Positions 1 through 12,772 of a stretch of 64,000 nucleotides of DNA are shown piece after piece. The stretch is from assembly GCA_013399875.1 (NCBI GenBank), contig VXAZ01003890.1, positions 496,001-560,000 on the forward strand. Direction: 5' to 3'. Position 1 is the first letter of the stretch; every line of letters starts with the position of its first letter. This DNA is from Gymnorhina tibicen. Its lineage: Eukaryota > Chordata > Aves > Passeriformes > Artamidae. A program made the translations under genes and the position numbers. A model generated the notes under the pieces. The model was not told the DNA's origin, ran no database searches, and was given only the letters and a program-made list of their open reading frames with translations.

Positions 1-3000
1 TATGCATGAAAGCAGGTGTGGATTTTGCAGTGCTAAAGGGTTTGAGGTCCACAGCTCATCTGTTAAATCAGGAAAAAATGCAATGTAGTATCTCAGTCCC
101 CAGCAGCCCTGAGACATGGGACTGCAGTGTTTTACAAGCATCTTTTGTGCACCACAGCAATTTTCTTGTGATTTTCTCACTTGAATTCCCAGCCTATTGT
201 AACAGCTGCGTTACAGGAGGAATGACTCGGCCCTGAGGTCTCCTGTGACCACTCCTTCTCACATTGCACTTCTGCTCCCTCCCTTTGGGAAGGGAGTTAC
301 ACTGGCTGCAGCTTTTATCTTCATTCCTATTCAGTCTTTAGCAGTTCCCCTTTGATGCTTCCTGCCATCTCTCTCTTTCTTGCTGTGCTTTGACGGCTCT
401 CTTCTGCAGGCACAAGTAAGATCATGCTGTGATGATCTCCCTCAAAGCAATGTCTTGCTGGTAACAGGTACCTCTGCAGTGGAAGCTGGCAGTGTACTGC
501 TGTAGGGAGACAATATGCTCCTCTCTGTCTTTTCAGATTCATCCCCTCTCGGGACTCACAAGGGCACCCCTCTTGACCAGAAATGTCAAACCACAGTTTG
601 AAGCTGGCAGCAGATAAACTCTGACAGGGTTCAAATCTACGAGCCCTGAGAGCAGTGGCTTGCATTGATGTGCTTCCTAAAGGTCTCCATCTGCATTAGG
701 AGTGCTCCTGATCTTTTGCTTAAAGGTTTGGCTTTTAGAAAGGTACCACGGTGAAACACAGGGAGGGGGGCATTATCCCTTTTCTGAGTTTCTGAAACTC
801 TTAAAACAAAGCCTAAATGCATTATCTCTTCTCCTGAGAGATGAAACATTTAAAAAAAATGGAGGTTCTACATTTATATGCAGAAAAACAAAATAATTGA
901 GAAGGAATGTATATCGCTTAAAAAATTAAGACTGAGGAGCTGAAATGGTTTCAAGCGCAAGAGGTGACTGGGTCTCACAGTGAACAGAAAGAACAACACT
1001 CAAAACACACTAGATGGGAGAAAAATTTCTCATGCCTTCTGTTTGCTTTCAGGAAAATGTAGTTCCACATTTAAACTCAGCAAACACCATGAGCTGTAAA
1101 AGAATGAAGCATTATCCTGCTCTCTAGGGCTAAGCAATGTCAAGATAGAAAGGTTACAGGGCCGAGGAATAGCCAGAAAGGGTCCATTGTCAGCTCATGA
1201 ACTTGAGGGCACTCCTGAGTTACGTCTTTAGCCCAGGGATGGGGAGAAAAAAATGAGTTACATCCCTCTTTCATAGTGTACAAAATAAAATGGATGAAGT
1301 CAAAGAACCTCCCTCCTCCAAGTCCCATTCTTTACCAATCCAAAAAAAAAAAAAAAAAGGAGAGACAGCAGTTCAGTGAACTAAATCCCAGCAGTACTGT
1401 GTGACAAGTGGGCAGCTCACAGTCTTTGTACATGTATAAAACTGAAGTGACAACTGCTTGAGAGGTCGGGCTTGAAAATTCAGGGAGTTTCTGAGTAGAC
1501 TGAATCATAAGGAAAGTGTTAAAATTTGTGCTGGTGGTTATTTTTCAGCCAGGCACCTGCCCAGACTGCCAAGAAAGGTGTGGGAGCCTCATCCTGGTTT
1601 TGAAGAACAAAATATAGAGAACTGTCTGTTGGAAAAGGCACACGTAGGATCTATGATTTTTGTGTCTTTAAGAGAGTAAGACACAGGAGGGAGGATCTTA
1701 TTTCTGCTACAATATAATTACTTTTGAGAGAAAAGTAACTATCGGAGGAAGAACTGGAGTAGGCCTGAGTCAAGCAGAAATCCAAATTCATTCATGTTTA
1801 ATATTTTGAAACATCCTCTATGGGTAGAGGCATGGCATCTTTTTGGTGAAGATTCCTGCCCATGAGTGACCCCTGCAGAGGCAGGATCCAACCTTCAGTG
1901 TCTCATAATAAGTTATAGTGAAAACTGATTTTAATATAGACTTCTGCCTCTGTTTATGAAACTGGAGGAAATATGCATGAAGCATTTATCTGACATTAAT
2001 GTAAGCTGTACAAAGGAACATATGAGAGAATGAAAACTCCTGAAAATAATAAAAAAAAATCCACTCCACCCCCTGAACTTTAGACAGCTAATAGTTTTGA
2101 AATTGTTTTGGCTGCTTCTTGATGAATTATGCCTACATGCATATGATCAGAGCTATAAAAATAAAATTGTTCTGCTCTGACACCTACCAACTCTCACTTT
2201 TAGTAATCAGTTCACGATATTGGCATCCATACGGCTGTGGGGGGACTGGGGGAGAGTATTTTACTTCAGGCCAGCCTGTTGCTGTCAGATCCCTTTAAAA
2301 ACACCTTCCTGAAGAGCAGAGAGTTGCTACTTAAGACCAAACCACGCCACTCCTAAAATGATACATTCATTGTAATTAGATATTCTTGCATAAAAGATTG
2401 GTTTTTAACACATAATTTTTTTAACATGGAAATTCTTTGTATGATGTCCTTAAACATTTCTGCAAAAATTCCTTTGCGAGGGAGTATTTTAAATGCAAGA
2501 GGAGCCAGGAGCTGCTTGCACACGGGCAACTTGTTGCTGCAGATACAGACAATTTTCCTTTGCACTCCAAGCTACCACAATTTTGCTGTAACTATTCAAG
2601 TCCCTTACAAAGGAATTATATTTCATGCAAAAGCAAGGAAAATACTGAAAGAGCTAGTGCAGCATCTTTCTGCTTCCCTTTAACATCTCTCTTTCCTTTA
2701 AGCTATTTTTTGTTTCTAGTTTTTAAGTCTGGATGAAGAATAGACAGTGGTGCAGTAAAAGTGTTTCCTTTCGTTCTACACAAAATTATAAGCTTGATGT
2801 GCTGCTTTATATAAATGTTCCAGATGTAACCTGGTCTTAATATTTATAAGAATTTTAAACCTGATGCTAATATAGCACTGCTCTTCTTAAAGATGCAACA
2901 AAGCACAATCCTTGAGGCAAAAACTATGAAATAAATATTTTTTGAGATAGCACTCTTCTTCACTTTGCATAAATTTAACACTCTGCTCTCTGTACAATAT

Positions 3001-3996
3001 GTGTTCTTTTTCCTAACTCCCCACAGACATAAATAGCTCTGGCGAGATGTCATGAAAGTAACAGAAGCTTTGGAAAACACCACACATTAAGGATGCTGAA
3101 TTTAATTTTCTGCTTTTGTTTTGGATGGCCTACTTACTCTTCAAAAGCCTTGCCATGTCATGACGCAGAGTGGGGATGAAGGAACTATTAGACTATATTT
3201 AGCCACGTACTAAACCTCAGCTATAAACACCCAACAAACAATATTCATGTGAGCCTTGAGCTGTCTATAAACAAAAATAATGGCATAGTGAAGTCTCTTC
3301 TATTCAGAAGAAGAGTTTGTACCAGTGGTCCTGCCTCCAGGTCCTGGGCTGAGATTGCTGTTTTACAGGTTGATAAGTACAGGGGGGAACAGGTGCCTGC
3401 AGAGATCTGCCTGGAATAGCTGTTTTAGAGAGATCACCTCTTGGAGACCTTGTACTTCTTATCTGAAACTCTCCTTTTTTTTTTAAGGACATTGCCTATT
3501 TCTAATGTAAAATGCATTCATAAATTGGGCACATGATAAATGTTTTACCCAGGTGGAAATGCAAAGTGTACAGGAGGAGTAATAATCCTGGACAAAATTT
3601 TAAAATTACACATTATTGGTCCATTTTACTAAAGTTCATGCTGTCAGTGTGGGTTACCAACCCCTCCTGATATTCTCCCTTTCTCCACTTTGCATCTCTA
3701 AATGATATTCTACCACAGATTCATGAGTCATAGACAATTTACCTCTCAGAGTTCAGTGTCTTCCCACATTTCCTTGGATCTTCCCCTCAGCTGGTCAACT
3801 GCTGGCCCATCCCTAAAGCAACTACAGTTTGGGGATCTTTTGGACTTGCAGACTGGGCCCAGACATTGCAGCAGTCCAGGTGCACCCTGTAACCCCACCA
3901 AACCACTTCCAATGACTCCAGCAGGGAAGTGACTTGGACTGCAGTCTAGGTTTCTTCTTCTTCCATAGCTGGTAGGTTTTATTTGGAAAATGAAGG
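1..3996. other. Gene-free unique AT-rich DNA
   Basis: No gene or recognisable mobile element was seen in these 4 kb. Open frames are short (up to 112 codons), overlap on both strands and have no recognisable domain. The only clear low-complexity element is a run of about 17 A at 1342-1358. Smaller A runs occur near 850 and 2050. The last 200 bases (about 3800-3960) are somewhat GC-richer but were not recognised. Confidence 0.6.
1342..1358. repeat. Poly-A homopolymer run
   Basis: A run of about 17 consecutive A. There is no recognisable retrocopy upstream and no obvious flanking target duplication, so I treat it as a simple repeat and not as the tail of a processed pseudogene. Confidence 0.8.
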
Positions 3997-4491
3997 TGTG
4001 GTGGTTTAGGCCAAATTCAGGGAAACGTCCAAAAGGAATGTCTCCTCAAAGGAAGGCAGGTTACAACCACCCCTCCCCCCAACCGGGTTTGGGAAAAAAA
4101 AGATTTTCCTTGNCTGGGTTGGCATGGGGGGCCCCCCTCCAGGCCGGTGGAAGGTCCCCTGGTGGGGTTCTGATGTTCTGGTGTTCCAAACAAGTCCAGA
4201 AGAGAAGAAGGGGAAAAAGCCGAAATCCCAAGAAAAACCTCAACTCTCCGTCTCTCTCTGAAGAAACAGACCTGAAAAGCTGACTGAAAAGCAAGAAGAA
4301 CTGCTTCCCCTGCTCCTCAGAAGCAGCAGTAGCTAATCTCTGTGTCCTTGAAGGACAAACAGTTTTGAAAAGTTTGCTCAGTTTTTTTCTCTGTCTCTTG
4401 CATCCAGTTTTAAAGGCATAGAAAGGCTCAGGAATCATGTCTGGGCATAGAGCAGTGATAGGGGATACAACAGCATAGTCACCCCAAGACA
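3997..4491 (+). mobile_element. Solo LTR of an endogenous retrovirus (ERVL-like), with perfect target duplication
   Basis: The element is about 495 bp. It begins TGTGGTGGTTTAGG and ends CACCCCAAGACA, so it has the TG...CA termini of a retroviral LTR. The five bases before it (GAAGG, 3992-3996) are repeated exactly after it (GAAGG, 4492-4496), which is a clean 5-bp target-site duplication. A 5-bp duplication is usual for ERVL/class III elements, whereas class I and ERVK usually make 4 and 6 bp. No gag, pol or env sequence lies beside it, so it is the product of LTR-LTR recombination. The start resembles LTR families common in passerines; I do not assign a family name. One ambiguous base (N) sits at 4113 in a G/C-homopolymer stretch, probably an assembly uncertainty. 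The intact duplication suggests a moderately young insertion. Confidence 0.82.
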
Positions 4492-7400
4492 GAAGGCTTT
4501 CTTTTCCTCTCCATGGCTGGGCTCAATGTATTACGTGTTCAAACTCAAGGAGGGGAGCAGATTCCCAACATATTTTTTAATCCATTATCTCTCCTTGGCT
4601 GAATCATCTGTACATTTTTTCAGCCCTTTCCCCAAATCGTGCTACTTTTTTGTCATTCTCTTTCCCTTCATAAGAAAGAAGCACAAGAACAGCCTCCTCT
4701 ACTGCTCCCACGAACAGCAATTTTTCTCTAATTTCTAGTTAACTATGCATTGCCAATGATTAGCAGTATTTTATTTAGACTAGATAAGAATCATTAATGT
4801 CCTCATCTCTTAGAAAACTAGGGAAACTGAGGAAAGGCTAATGGTTTGAGGCTTTAACAGTGAACATAGAGCAGCAGGGCAATGTGCTCTCTCACTTTCA
4901 GTTTCTACATTGCTAAAGGCCTGAAGAATTATTTTAATGTTCTTTTAGACAAACATTTAGAGAATGCTTGTATGACAAATTACTGCTTCCAAATCTCACT
5001 GTCCCTTTGCTGAACCATAAAGAGTTTGTACAGATGCAGGTGCACGGCTCCAGGGTAGGAAATGCATAAAAATGATCAGAGGCTGAATTCTTGACTTGTA
5101 GGTAAGAAAAGCTGTACCAATGTCACAGTTTGAGTCACTGTCCCTAAAATCTACTGATCCATAAATTTGGTCTCTGATTGCATGGCCTTAGTTCATGACT
5201 GGTGTCCATTCTGATAAAATTAAACTGGACTATATCATTATTCAATGCCATTAATACATTTGTGCTGATTTGGGACAGATGCTTATGTAACATCCAGTTT
5301 TACTTTGCTTGGCAAAAGTTTGGCATTCAGACTTCAGTGCCTTGACTTCAGTAGTCACTTTACTCTTTACTGTGAAGCAGGTCCAACTCTCATTTCCCAG
5401 TGTTTCCCAGGGCATGATGCTTCAAACAAACATATGGGACTGCAGGAAGGGAGAGACAAATGTTGCTGTGAGAAACATCATAACACAGACATCCTAATTT
5501 TAGTATCACTGATAAATTTCTAAATTATGAAGCCTGTAACTTTAAATAGACCATTCCAGACTGTATAATCAACTTACATTTGATTAAATATATTCTAATT
5601 TGACTTAGCCTTATCATCAAACAGTTTTCTTAGTTCACAAAAAAAGTGGAGATTCAGCTCATCTGTATGGAAGGAAACTGAATTTGGGCTGTTGGAACAA
5701 AACTTCTTGATTTTATTTCTCTTAAAAATAACATAAAAAATAACAAAAAAGCTCAAGAAAAAACCCAAACTTAATGGGCTGATGATCCAGGGTTACTAAG
5801 CTTAACTGGCAAAAGTAGCTTAAGACATTTTTGAAAACTTCACCTTGGTGAATTAAGAAAAAACCCCATTAATTCTGAAAATTCCTGCTGAAATATGACA
5901 TGAAACCACCCAACAGGCTCAACATGCAACTTCACAAATCTAAATGACTTGCAACCGGATACTAATGAGAAAAACCAGAAGTATTAGTCTATAGTGAATA
6001 CAATAATTTCTTACTCATCTCTTTTGGAATAATAGGCTGTGGGGGAGAATCGTCACTTGTAGAAGAAATACAACTTCTTAGAGTTTACTTAATAAAATTT
6101 ACATAAAAGAAATATTTTTCCTTATTTTGGTGTATCAATTTTCTTTTTTCAAATGGTAATGTATCTGTTTAGGTTTTTTTAATTCTCTGTCTTTTTTATT
6201 TGACTACAACTGTTAACAAAATGCACTGCAAGTTTAGAAATAAGTACTCTTAAAATCCTTTTTTCAGTGATTTATGAATTAATAACATGGAGCTCAAACA
6301 GTAGGTATGGAGCTAGATGAAGTGTGTTTATTTATGGTTTGATGTTGAATTTAATAAATGTAAAAAGTAATTTGAGTCAAAATGAAAAAGAAATGTGATC
6401 ATCTTGGGTTTTGGAAAAACAAAAGTGGTATCAAAAATAATGTTCTTTAAATTGAAAACTTTATATGTACCATTTCTTATATGCTGCAAAATGTTTTTTT
6501 CTAGATGTATTAGTTGGTAAAACAAAAGATTTATTCTTTATGAGATTTTACTCCTAATCTCCTTAAATCATTATTGCTAGAAAAAGTATGGATGGAAAAT
6601 AAAACTTTGCATTTTACAGTGTAACACACTTAAAAAAAAAAAGGGTACAAAATTCAACAAGCTTTTGTGAATTATTTTGTTTCTCTCTCATCAAAACCTC
6701 AATTTTCCAGCAAATTGCTGGTTCTATTCTGTGTTCATCAGCATTAAAATCTGAAGACCTGCAAATCTTCATGCTTCAGTGAGATGCACTTCTGGCTGTG
6801 CTCAAGGAGAATTTCCCCTCGGTGCAGGAACCACCATGGCGTTGGCATTGTCAGAATCCCACCATCCCTCCCACTCCCTCCCGAGCCTGCTGCTTCCCCA
6901 GCCAGGGCCCGTGAAACCACCTTGCAGCTCCTATCATTTCAGGCAGATTATAATTACAGCCTAAGTAAACTGACTTTACAAGTCATGGCAGCATTTAATT
7001 CAGTCCATTAATCCACCCCTAACTGTTTCACAGTTCTACAGAAAAACTCACAGATGTCTCTAATATTTACAGCAGGATCAGTTGGAAGGTGACTGCATCT
7101 GATTCCCGGGAGAAGTTTCTTCTCAAAATCCTTCATATTAGAGAGATGCAAAGCTGCTCTCATTCTCACATATTCCTGGGGAAGCAACAGGTAAATCTGT
7201 CTGCTCAGCCCTTCACACATTAATGTGATTTTCAGCATTAAAAAGATGCTGAGAAACTCTTGCCAAAGGCACAAAATCATCCAGTTACACTGAAAACAGC
7301 AGTCACCACAAGGTGGATAAATCTTGCATGACCTACCTCTGTGGACCAGAGATTTCCTTCAAATTATACCAATCAAATAAATGTGGGATTCATGCACATT

Positions 7401-9202
7401 TTTACACACAAGAGTTCTTGGTGGCAGAAAGTGCTAGCCTGAGATATAACAGGGTTTGATGCAAACTTCACAGATTATTGCTTGGAGCCCTCACCATGAC
7501 ACAGGGCCAAAAACCCCCACTCCAAATTCCCTGATTCCCTTCCTATGGGTACATTTCCCAATAAGACAAGGAGAGTTTTTATTTTTAGAGAGTGAGGGCA
7601 GCAGACAGTGGTTCTGGGGACAAAGAACTAAGTTTGAATAACAGTACGTGCATGGAAAGGCTAAGAAAAATATTTCTCCCCACAATGTCACACGTGGCAG
7701 CTTAGTGTCCCCAATTTGTCATCACTCTGTGATCCTTCAGTGAGCAAAGGTCCTTTTACATTCTGCTCTTGGTCCTCTACTGTCCTCACAGTGTTTATCA
7801 ACCCTGGTTTTAAAGTGATTTCAGCCCTCCTGATATCCCATGGAAAGGGAATTCCTTCTGTCTCACAGCCTTAATGCAACCTGCACATATTTTCTCTCAA
7901 AATATTCTCACTTCCAAACATGCTTCTGGTCTTGGACCATCCCACTGTGTCTCTGTGACCCCAAGAAGATGATCTGATGCACCACCCTGCAGTCACCAGC
8001 CTGCAAGCTTAGGTTTGGTGTCTTGTTCCTGACTTTTTTCTCTTAATATAAAGGATATAAAATAGGGACATCTGGAATATCCCAGGACCCAGCAATATGG
8101 ACCCTGGCTGCAGTTCCTCCAGAGGGCTGTGAAGCACTCTCAGAGCTGGGATTCACCTGAAGAAAGCAATAAGGGCTGCTGTGTGCAGTCCAAAGCAAGT
8201 CAGGCAGTTCTGCACACTTGGACGTGCGGCATCCCTGGTCACTGAGAGAAACTTGTGTGGATGTACTTTGCACTTCGAAAAAATCAAAATGAAAAATCAC
8301 TATGTACTTAAAATTCCTGCCAATTAGCAGTCATTTTTCTCTCCCAGTACCAAGGGGTTTTACCTGATTGTATAGAGCCAGAGACAAGAGATCAAACCAT
8401 AAAGTTTAAATTGGTGAATTTTAGATGGTAATTTTTTTCATGTAATATCTCTTATCTTTCAGACAAGCTGCTGTGCCGAGTCTGTTAAGAAGAGCATTAA
8501 GACATATCAGAGAATCTGGGAATCCAGACTTCAGGTTATTTCTATTTTGTCTGTTTGTCTGTGTGCACGTATATAGGCTTCAATGTATATAACTTGTTTT
8601 TATCTGTGGCCCTTGGATTAAGAACAAGACTTCATCCCTACTATGAGCATTTGCTGGCACTACTTAGGTATGAAAAAGGCTCCACCTCCAAGAGCCTTCC
8701 TGTCCAGCCTCATGGGCTATCACAGCTGTGAAGAAGAAAAGTGCATTTTGTTGGTTTATACTAAACGAGTTGCAGCCTGTGTCAAATTACAGAGCATTCC
8801 CTTCTTCCTCCAAGAGATGCTCTGCTGAGCCACAGTCCTGGCAGGTGTCCTCAAGGATGACAGTCCTTTAGAGAAAAAAGCAGGTTCACTTGTTTGGGAT
8901 TTGGTGTTTTTCCTTTTTTATCTGTAATGATGTGCAAAGATTTTAATGGAGGGAGGAGAAGAAAAGAGTAATTGAAACACATAAGGAGCACCAATACCAT
9001 CTTTCAACAACCTAAAAATACTACTGTCTTTATCAGAACCCCCTGTATTGACTAATGTGCTTGCTTTCCAGTTGCAAAATTTCACACAGACCTGCAGTAT
9101 TAGAAAATGGCAATCATTCTTTATCAGCAAATTAATTACTATTGGGCATTTACAAGCAGATCATCCACTGCAATTCATCACAGACCAGGAAGGGCCACCA
9201 TA
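4492..9202. other. Gene-free unique AT-rich DNA
   Basis: No gene or confident repeat was seen. The stretch is AT-rich, particularly 5550-6680. The segment 6780-7060 is less AT-rich and includes a homeodomain-site-like run near 6940-7010 that could be conserved noncoding DNA. Open frames are short and overlap on both strands. Confidence 0.55.
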
Positions 9203-9480
9203 TGGAGAGAGACTATTTACAGGAGCATGTAGTAACAGGACAAGGGGTAATGGCTTTAAACAGAAAGAGAGTGGGTTTAGATTAGATAGTAGGAAGAAAT
9301 TTTTTACTGTCAGGGTGGTAAGGCACTGGCACACGTTGCCCAGAGAAGCTGTGGATGCCCCACTCCTGGAAGTGTTCAAGGCCAGGTTGGACGGGGCTTG
9401 GAGCAATCTGGGATAGTGGGAGGGGGGTGGGAAGAGATGATTTTTAAGGTCCCTTCCAACCGAAACCATTCTGTGATTCT
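9203..9480 (+). mobile_element. CR1 LINE, 5'-truncated 3' end
   Basis: This is the 3' end of a CR1 non-LTR retrotransposon in sense orientation. Translation of 9203-9416 gives the C-terminal tail of the ORF2 polyprotein (for example [20 protein letters not shown]) followed by a stop at the expected place. The 3' UTR follows with the typical AAGGTCCCTTCCAACC and ends ATTCTGTGATTCT, about one and a half units of the 8-bp CR1 terminal repeat. The UTR appears to have lost the usual 'tgcccatggcaggg' segment near 9420-9430. CR1 copies are normally 5'-truncated and lack clean target duplications, as here. The readable C-terminal frame suggests it is one of the less decayed CR1 copies in the window. 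Confidence 0.93.
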
Positions 9481-10389
9481 ACATGGGGAAGAACGAGTTA
9501 AACAAAATCAGGACTTTAAGAAGCAGACTGCCATGGGGCTGACTAGCAAAAGCTTGCAGTCATATTTCTACCAGGGCAAGACTGATAAAGTAGATTTTTA
9601 TTGGATCAACAATTACTGTAAAAGGCATTAAAGGTCAAAATGGATAAATATCAAGTCATACAAAGCCCATCTTCAGCCAACAGTAATTTGGAAGGTTGTG
9701 CTGTTTTAATAACAATTCATTGTACAAAAGCTGCTGAAAATGTATCACAGAATTCATGTAGAAATCCTGTGTTGAAACTGCATCTTCCTAGCTATTAATA
9801 ATACTACAACAAGCATCATCCTGTATCATATCAGTGGGTTTTAACTGTTCTTCATAAATATGTCTGGAGTTGGTTGAATTAGACTTCTAATGATTTCTCC
9901 ATTAAATGTGGTCTAATCCATTTTTACAGCATCGCCTGAGGAATGAAATCAAACAAATGTCATGCTGGACTTGCATTTCCTCTATGGATTTTTGAGGCAT
10001 TCCTTTAAAAATATATTTTTGTTTGACAGCAGAGACATCGATTTGACAACTTGCTTTATAAAATTAGAGTAGCTTTCAAGTAAGGTAGTTATGCTGGGTG
10101 ATCTGTGTACTACTTCTGTGTTATTTGAGGCTTCAGCTCACATCCCAGTCACACGGGGCAATTTGTCATTATCTCTGCTAATGACTATGTGAATCTGGAT
10201 CAAACGGGGGAGCTGATAAGTAAACATGTTGATTTCTGAAATCAAAGAGATTGATTTTAATATTTGTCATTTAAAAAGTGACACAGCTTCCTAAATGCTA
10301 CAACATGGCACTGCAAAAGATGAGACATATCACTTATCAAAGGTATAATTTTAAATCTAATTTGAGAGCAGAGGACATGTGAACTACCA

Positions 10390-10480
10390 CGAATCAGGCC
10401 AAAGGGCCTTCAGTCCAGTATCATGATCCTTAGCCTGGCAAGTAGCTCCTGCTTAGAGAAAAGCAACAGCCACTGTTGAA
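10390..10480. repeat. Possible ancient interspersed repeat fragment
   Basis: The phrase CAGGCCAAAGGGCCTTCAGTC followed by 'cagtatcatgatcc' and, about 30 nt on, 'gcaagtagctcctg' resembles an old amniote repeat whose consensus reads roughly 'ccagtatcctgtctctgacagtggcca'. The match is short and by eye only. It may be a DNA-transposon or SINE relic, or coincidence. Confidence 0.25.
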
Positions 10481-12534
10481 GTTGATTGGAATAGCTGAAT
10501 ATTATATGTTCATCTATTACCAAGATATCAAGGGTCATTCTAGTTGAAAAATGAAAGGATTTGTTAAGCTATATTGTAAAAAATTCAGGAAATGTAGGGC
10601 TGAGATGAAGAGGAGAAATACATTGAACTTAGCTAAAAGCACCTCATTAAACCCCTGTTTCATTAGCACAGCTTGTGAAATCAGTCACTTAAGACTTAAC
10701 GAAGGTCTATCCACTGCAGCAGCCGTGGTCCTGCAGGGTTCTAGGTGGAACATCAATTGAATTATCCTGACAAACAGCAGAGAAGGGTCTAACAGCTTCC
10801 TCGTTCAGGTAACAGGTACTTTTGCTGGTACAACTGAACAGGGAGCAGGTTGTGCAGGAAACCCTTTTCAAATCTTTCAAAACCACTGAAAACGGCCAGA
10901 TTTCAGAACACCTGAACAATAGCTCTGATTAATTATGATCTATGCTGAAATAAAAATAATGGGTTAACTACCTTGTAATGGGAGCCTGTGGTGAGCCTGC
11001 AGAAGACTTATCCTTTACCCTCTTTTGAAATAGCTTTCCTTGTGTTAAATAAAATATATTAAATCCCTTTTTGATTTTATATTATGGTCAGGAGTAAGGC
11101 TGAGTAATATCAGTTTTCTGTAGATTCAGGGAATAAGAAGTTAGAGGAGATAATTTTAAACTTTTTATCTTGTCCCACCTGACTTCTTGAACTAATCCCC
11201 AAAGTTTCTGCTGGTTGGAATTATACTGTTTAAGAATAATTTCTGTTTTATTTTAAAGGCTTTGAGTAACTTGGAAGATGAAGTCAGTGATGTCAGCTAT
11301 ATGCTTTTTACCACAACTATGTGATACCTAAACATTTTTTTAAAAGGGGCAAATTCTTCCTTAAAAAAAAAAAAGTGTGACCCATTGAAGAATATGGACT
11401 GCCTATACTTGCAAGCCTGAGAAATATAGCACTTTATGACCACCAGCTTTAAAGCACAGATTACTTCAGTGTAAGTGAAGTGTGACTTCAGTGACTGAAC
11501 ATTTGACAGAGGTAAAACTATCCAAAACTGGTATGATGTGAGGCTACAGAAAATATGTCCAAAGTGAGACAGCTTTAACACAGCATCTGGTGCTGACATT
11601 GCTTTCACCAGGCAGGGAGTCAATTGTTTGAGAGGATCCAAAGAGTCTTGAATTGATCCCTGTCCCCCATCATCCTCCCTGCAGCCAACCAAAAATCCTA
11701 AGGAAAGGGTTGGAGTGAGCCGTGCCACCAGCACTGAGCACATAATTAACTCCAGGCTTTAGGGAACTGGACACCTGAACAGATTGTCCTAAGAAATTCT
11801 GAGTCACTTTCTTCTTCTCCGTGGTAAAACAATCCCCAGCCTCACAGATGATCCAGCCTCATAGTCCTCTTCCATCTCTGAACATTCTTTCCCATGTTTG
11901 CCATAAAACCCCATGGTTTCTGAGAAAGGAGCTGAAGAGGAGCTCTGGAGCTTGGAGAAAAAGGCTCTTAAGTTCTCCCATTTAATTTTTTTTTTTTACT
12001 TTGGTCAGATTCCCTACATATGTATTAGACCACCAAGAGATAAAACTCATGAGAACTATTCTGCAAACACAGAGGCTGAATCACCAGTCAGGAAGAGAAA
12101 GAAACTGAATGCTAATGATTGCTGCAATTAATAGCTACTACTACTACTGCTACTCCTCAACTATTACTCAACTGTTCCTTAAAAAAGGAATGAGCTCCAG
12201 CAGAAAATATGGAAATTGTAAAGACTTCTTCCAAATACAATTTCTTCCTGCTATGGTCCAGATTCTTTCCTAAGAGTTAGAGATCTCAGACACAGGGCAG
12301 AGGTGAAACTAAATCTCCCAAGTCTGGCATTTGTTCTAATCAATAGACTACAGGGTAAAATGTTCTGTACAAGTCTCCTCATCCTCTAAAATGTCTTTGC
12401 AGATGGGCCTCACAGGTAACAGGGTGGATGGTATAATGATGTCTTTATTGTGAATTTAAACAAAGAACAATGGTGAGATAGAGACTTATTATTCACAGTG
12501 GATAAATGATGGCTGACCTTGGGCAATGTTACGC

Positions 12535-12665
12535 CCGAAAAATGAGATTTTCTGGTCATTCAGAATTTGGTTACCAACTGAGGAGGTGCTTAGCCTAAAT
12601 TCCATGATTGCAATTATGCAGCAGTTAGGCACCTAATCCCTTACATGGATTGAGGTCTAAAATGC
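12535..12665. repeat. Possible ancient palindromic DNA-transposon relic
   Basis: The segment contains 'gaggtgcttagcctaaatt' and, further on, 'gttaggcacctaatccctta' near 'gaggtctaaaatg'. The two parts are roughly inverted relative to each other, with a TTAGGCACCTAA palindromic core. This is the style of old amniote hAT-type palindromic elements. The evidence is weak and boundaries are approximate. Confidence 0.3.
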
Positions 12666-12772
12666 TAAAAAAATCATTAAAAAACAAAACAAAACAGAAA
12701 ACCAACCAACCAAAAAACCACACACACAATCAAAAAAAAACCCAAACAAGAAAACCCCCCAAAAATTGAGGC
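12660..12772. repeat. A-rich low-complexity tract
   Basis: A-rich sequence with AAAAC, CCAA and CACACACA units, running into a short C run at about 12757-12762. Slippage-type low complexity, not a retrotransposon tail, since nothing recognisable precedes it. Confidence 0.8.

Noticed and set aside
1342..1358. Poly-A tail of a processed pseudogene
   Set aside because: No coding-like sequence upstream and no flanking direct repeats.
4061..4438. 125-codon minus-strand and 97-codon plus-strand frames
   Set aside because: They lie inside the solo LTR 3997-4491 and run across an ambiguous base.
11297..11743. 148-codon minus-strand open frame as a gene
   Set aside because: No recognisable domain, low-complexity Phe/Lys stretch from an A/T run, no splice or promoter context; expected by chance in 64 kb.
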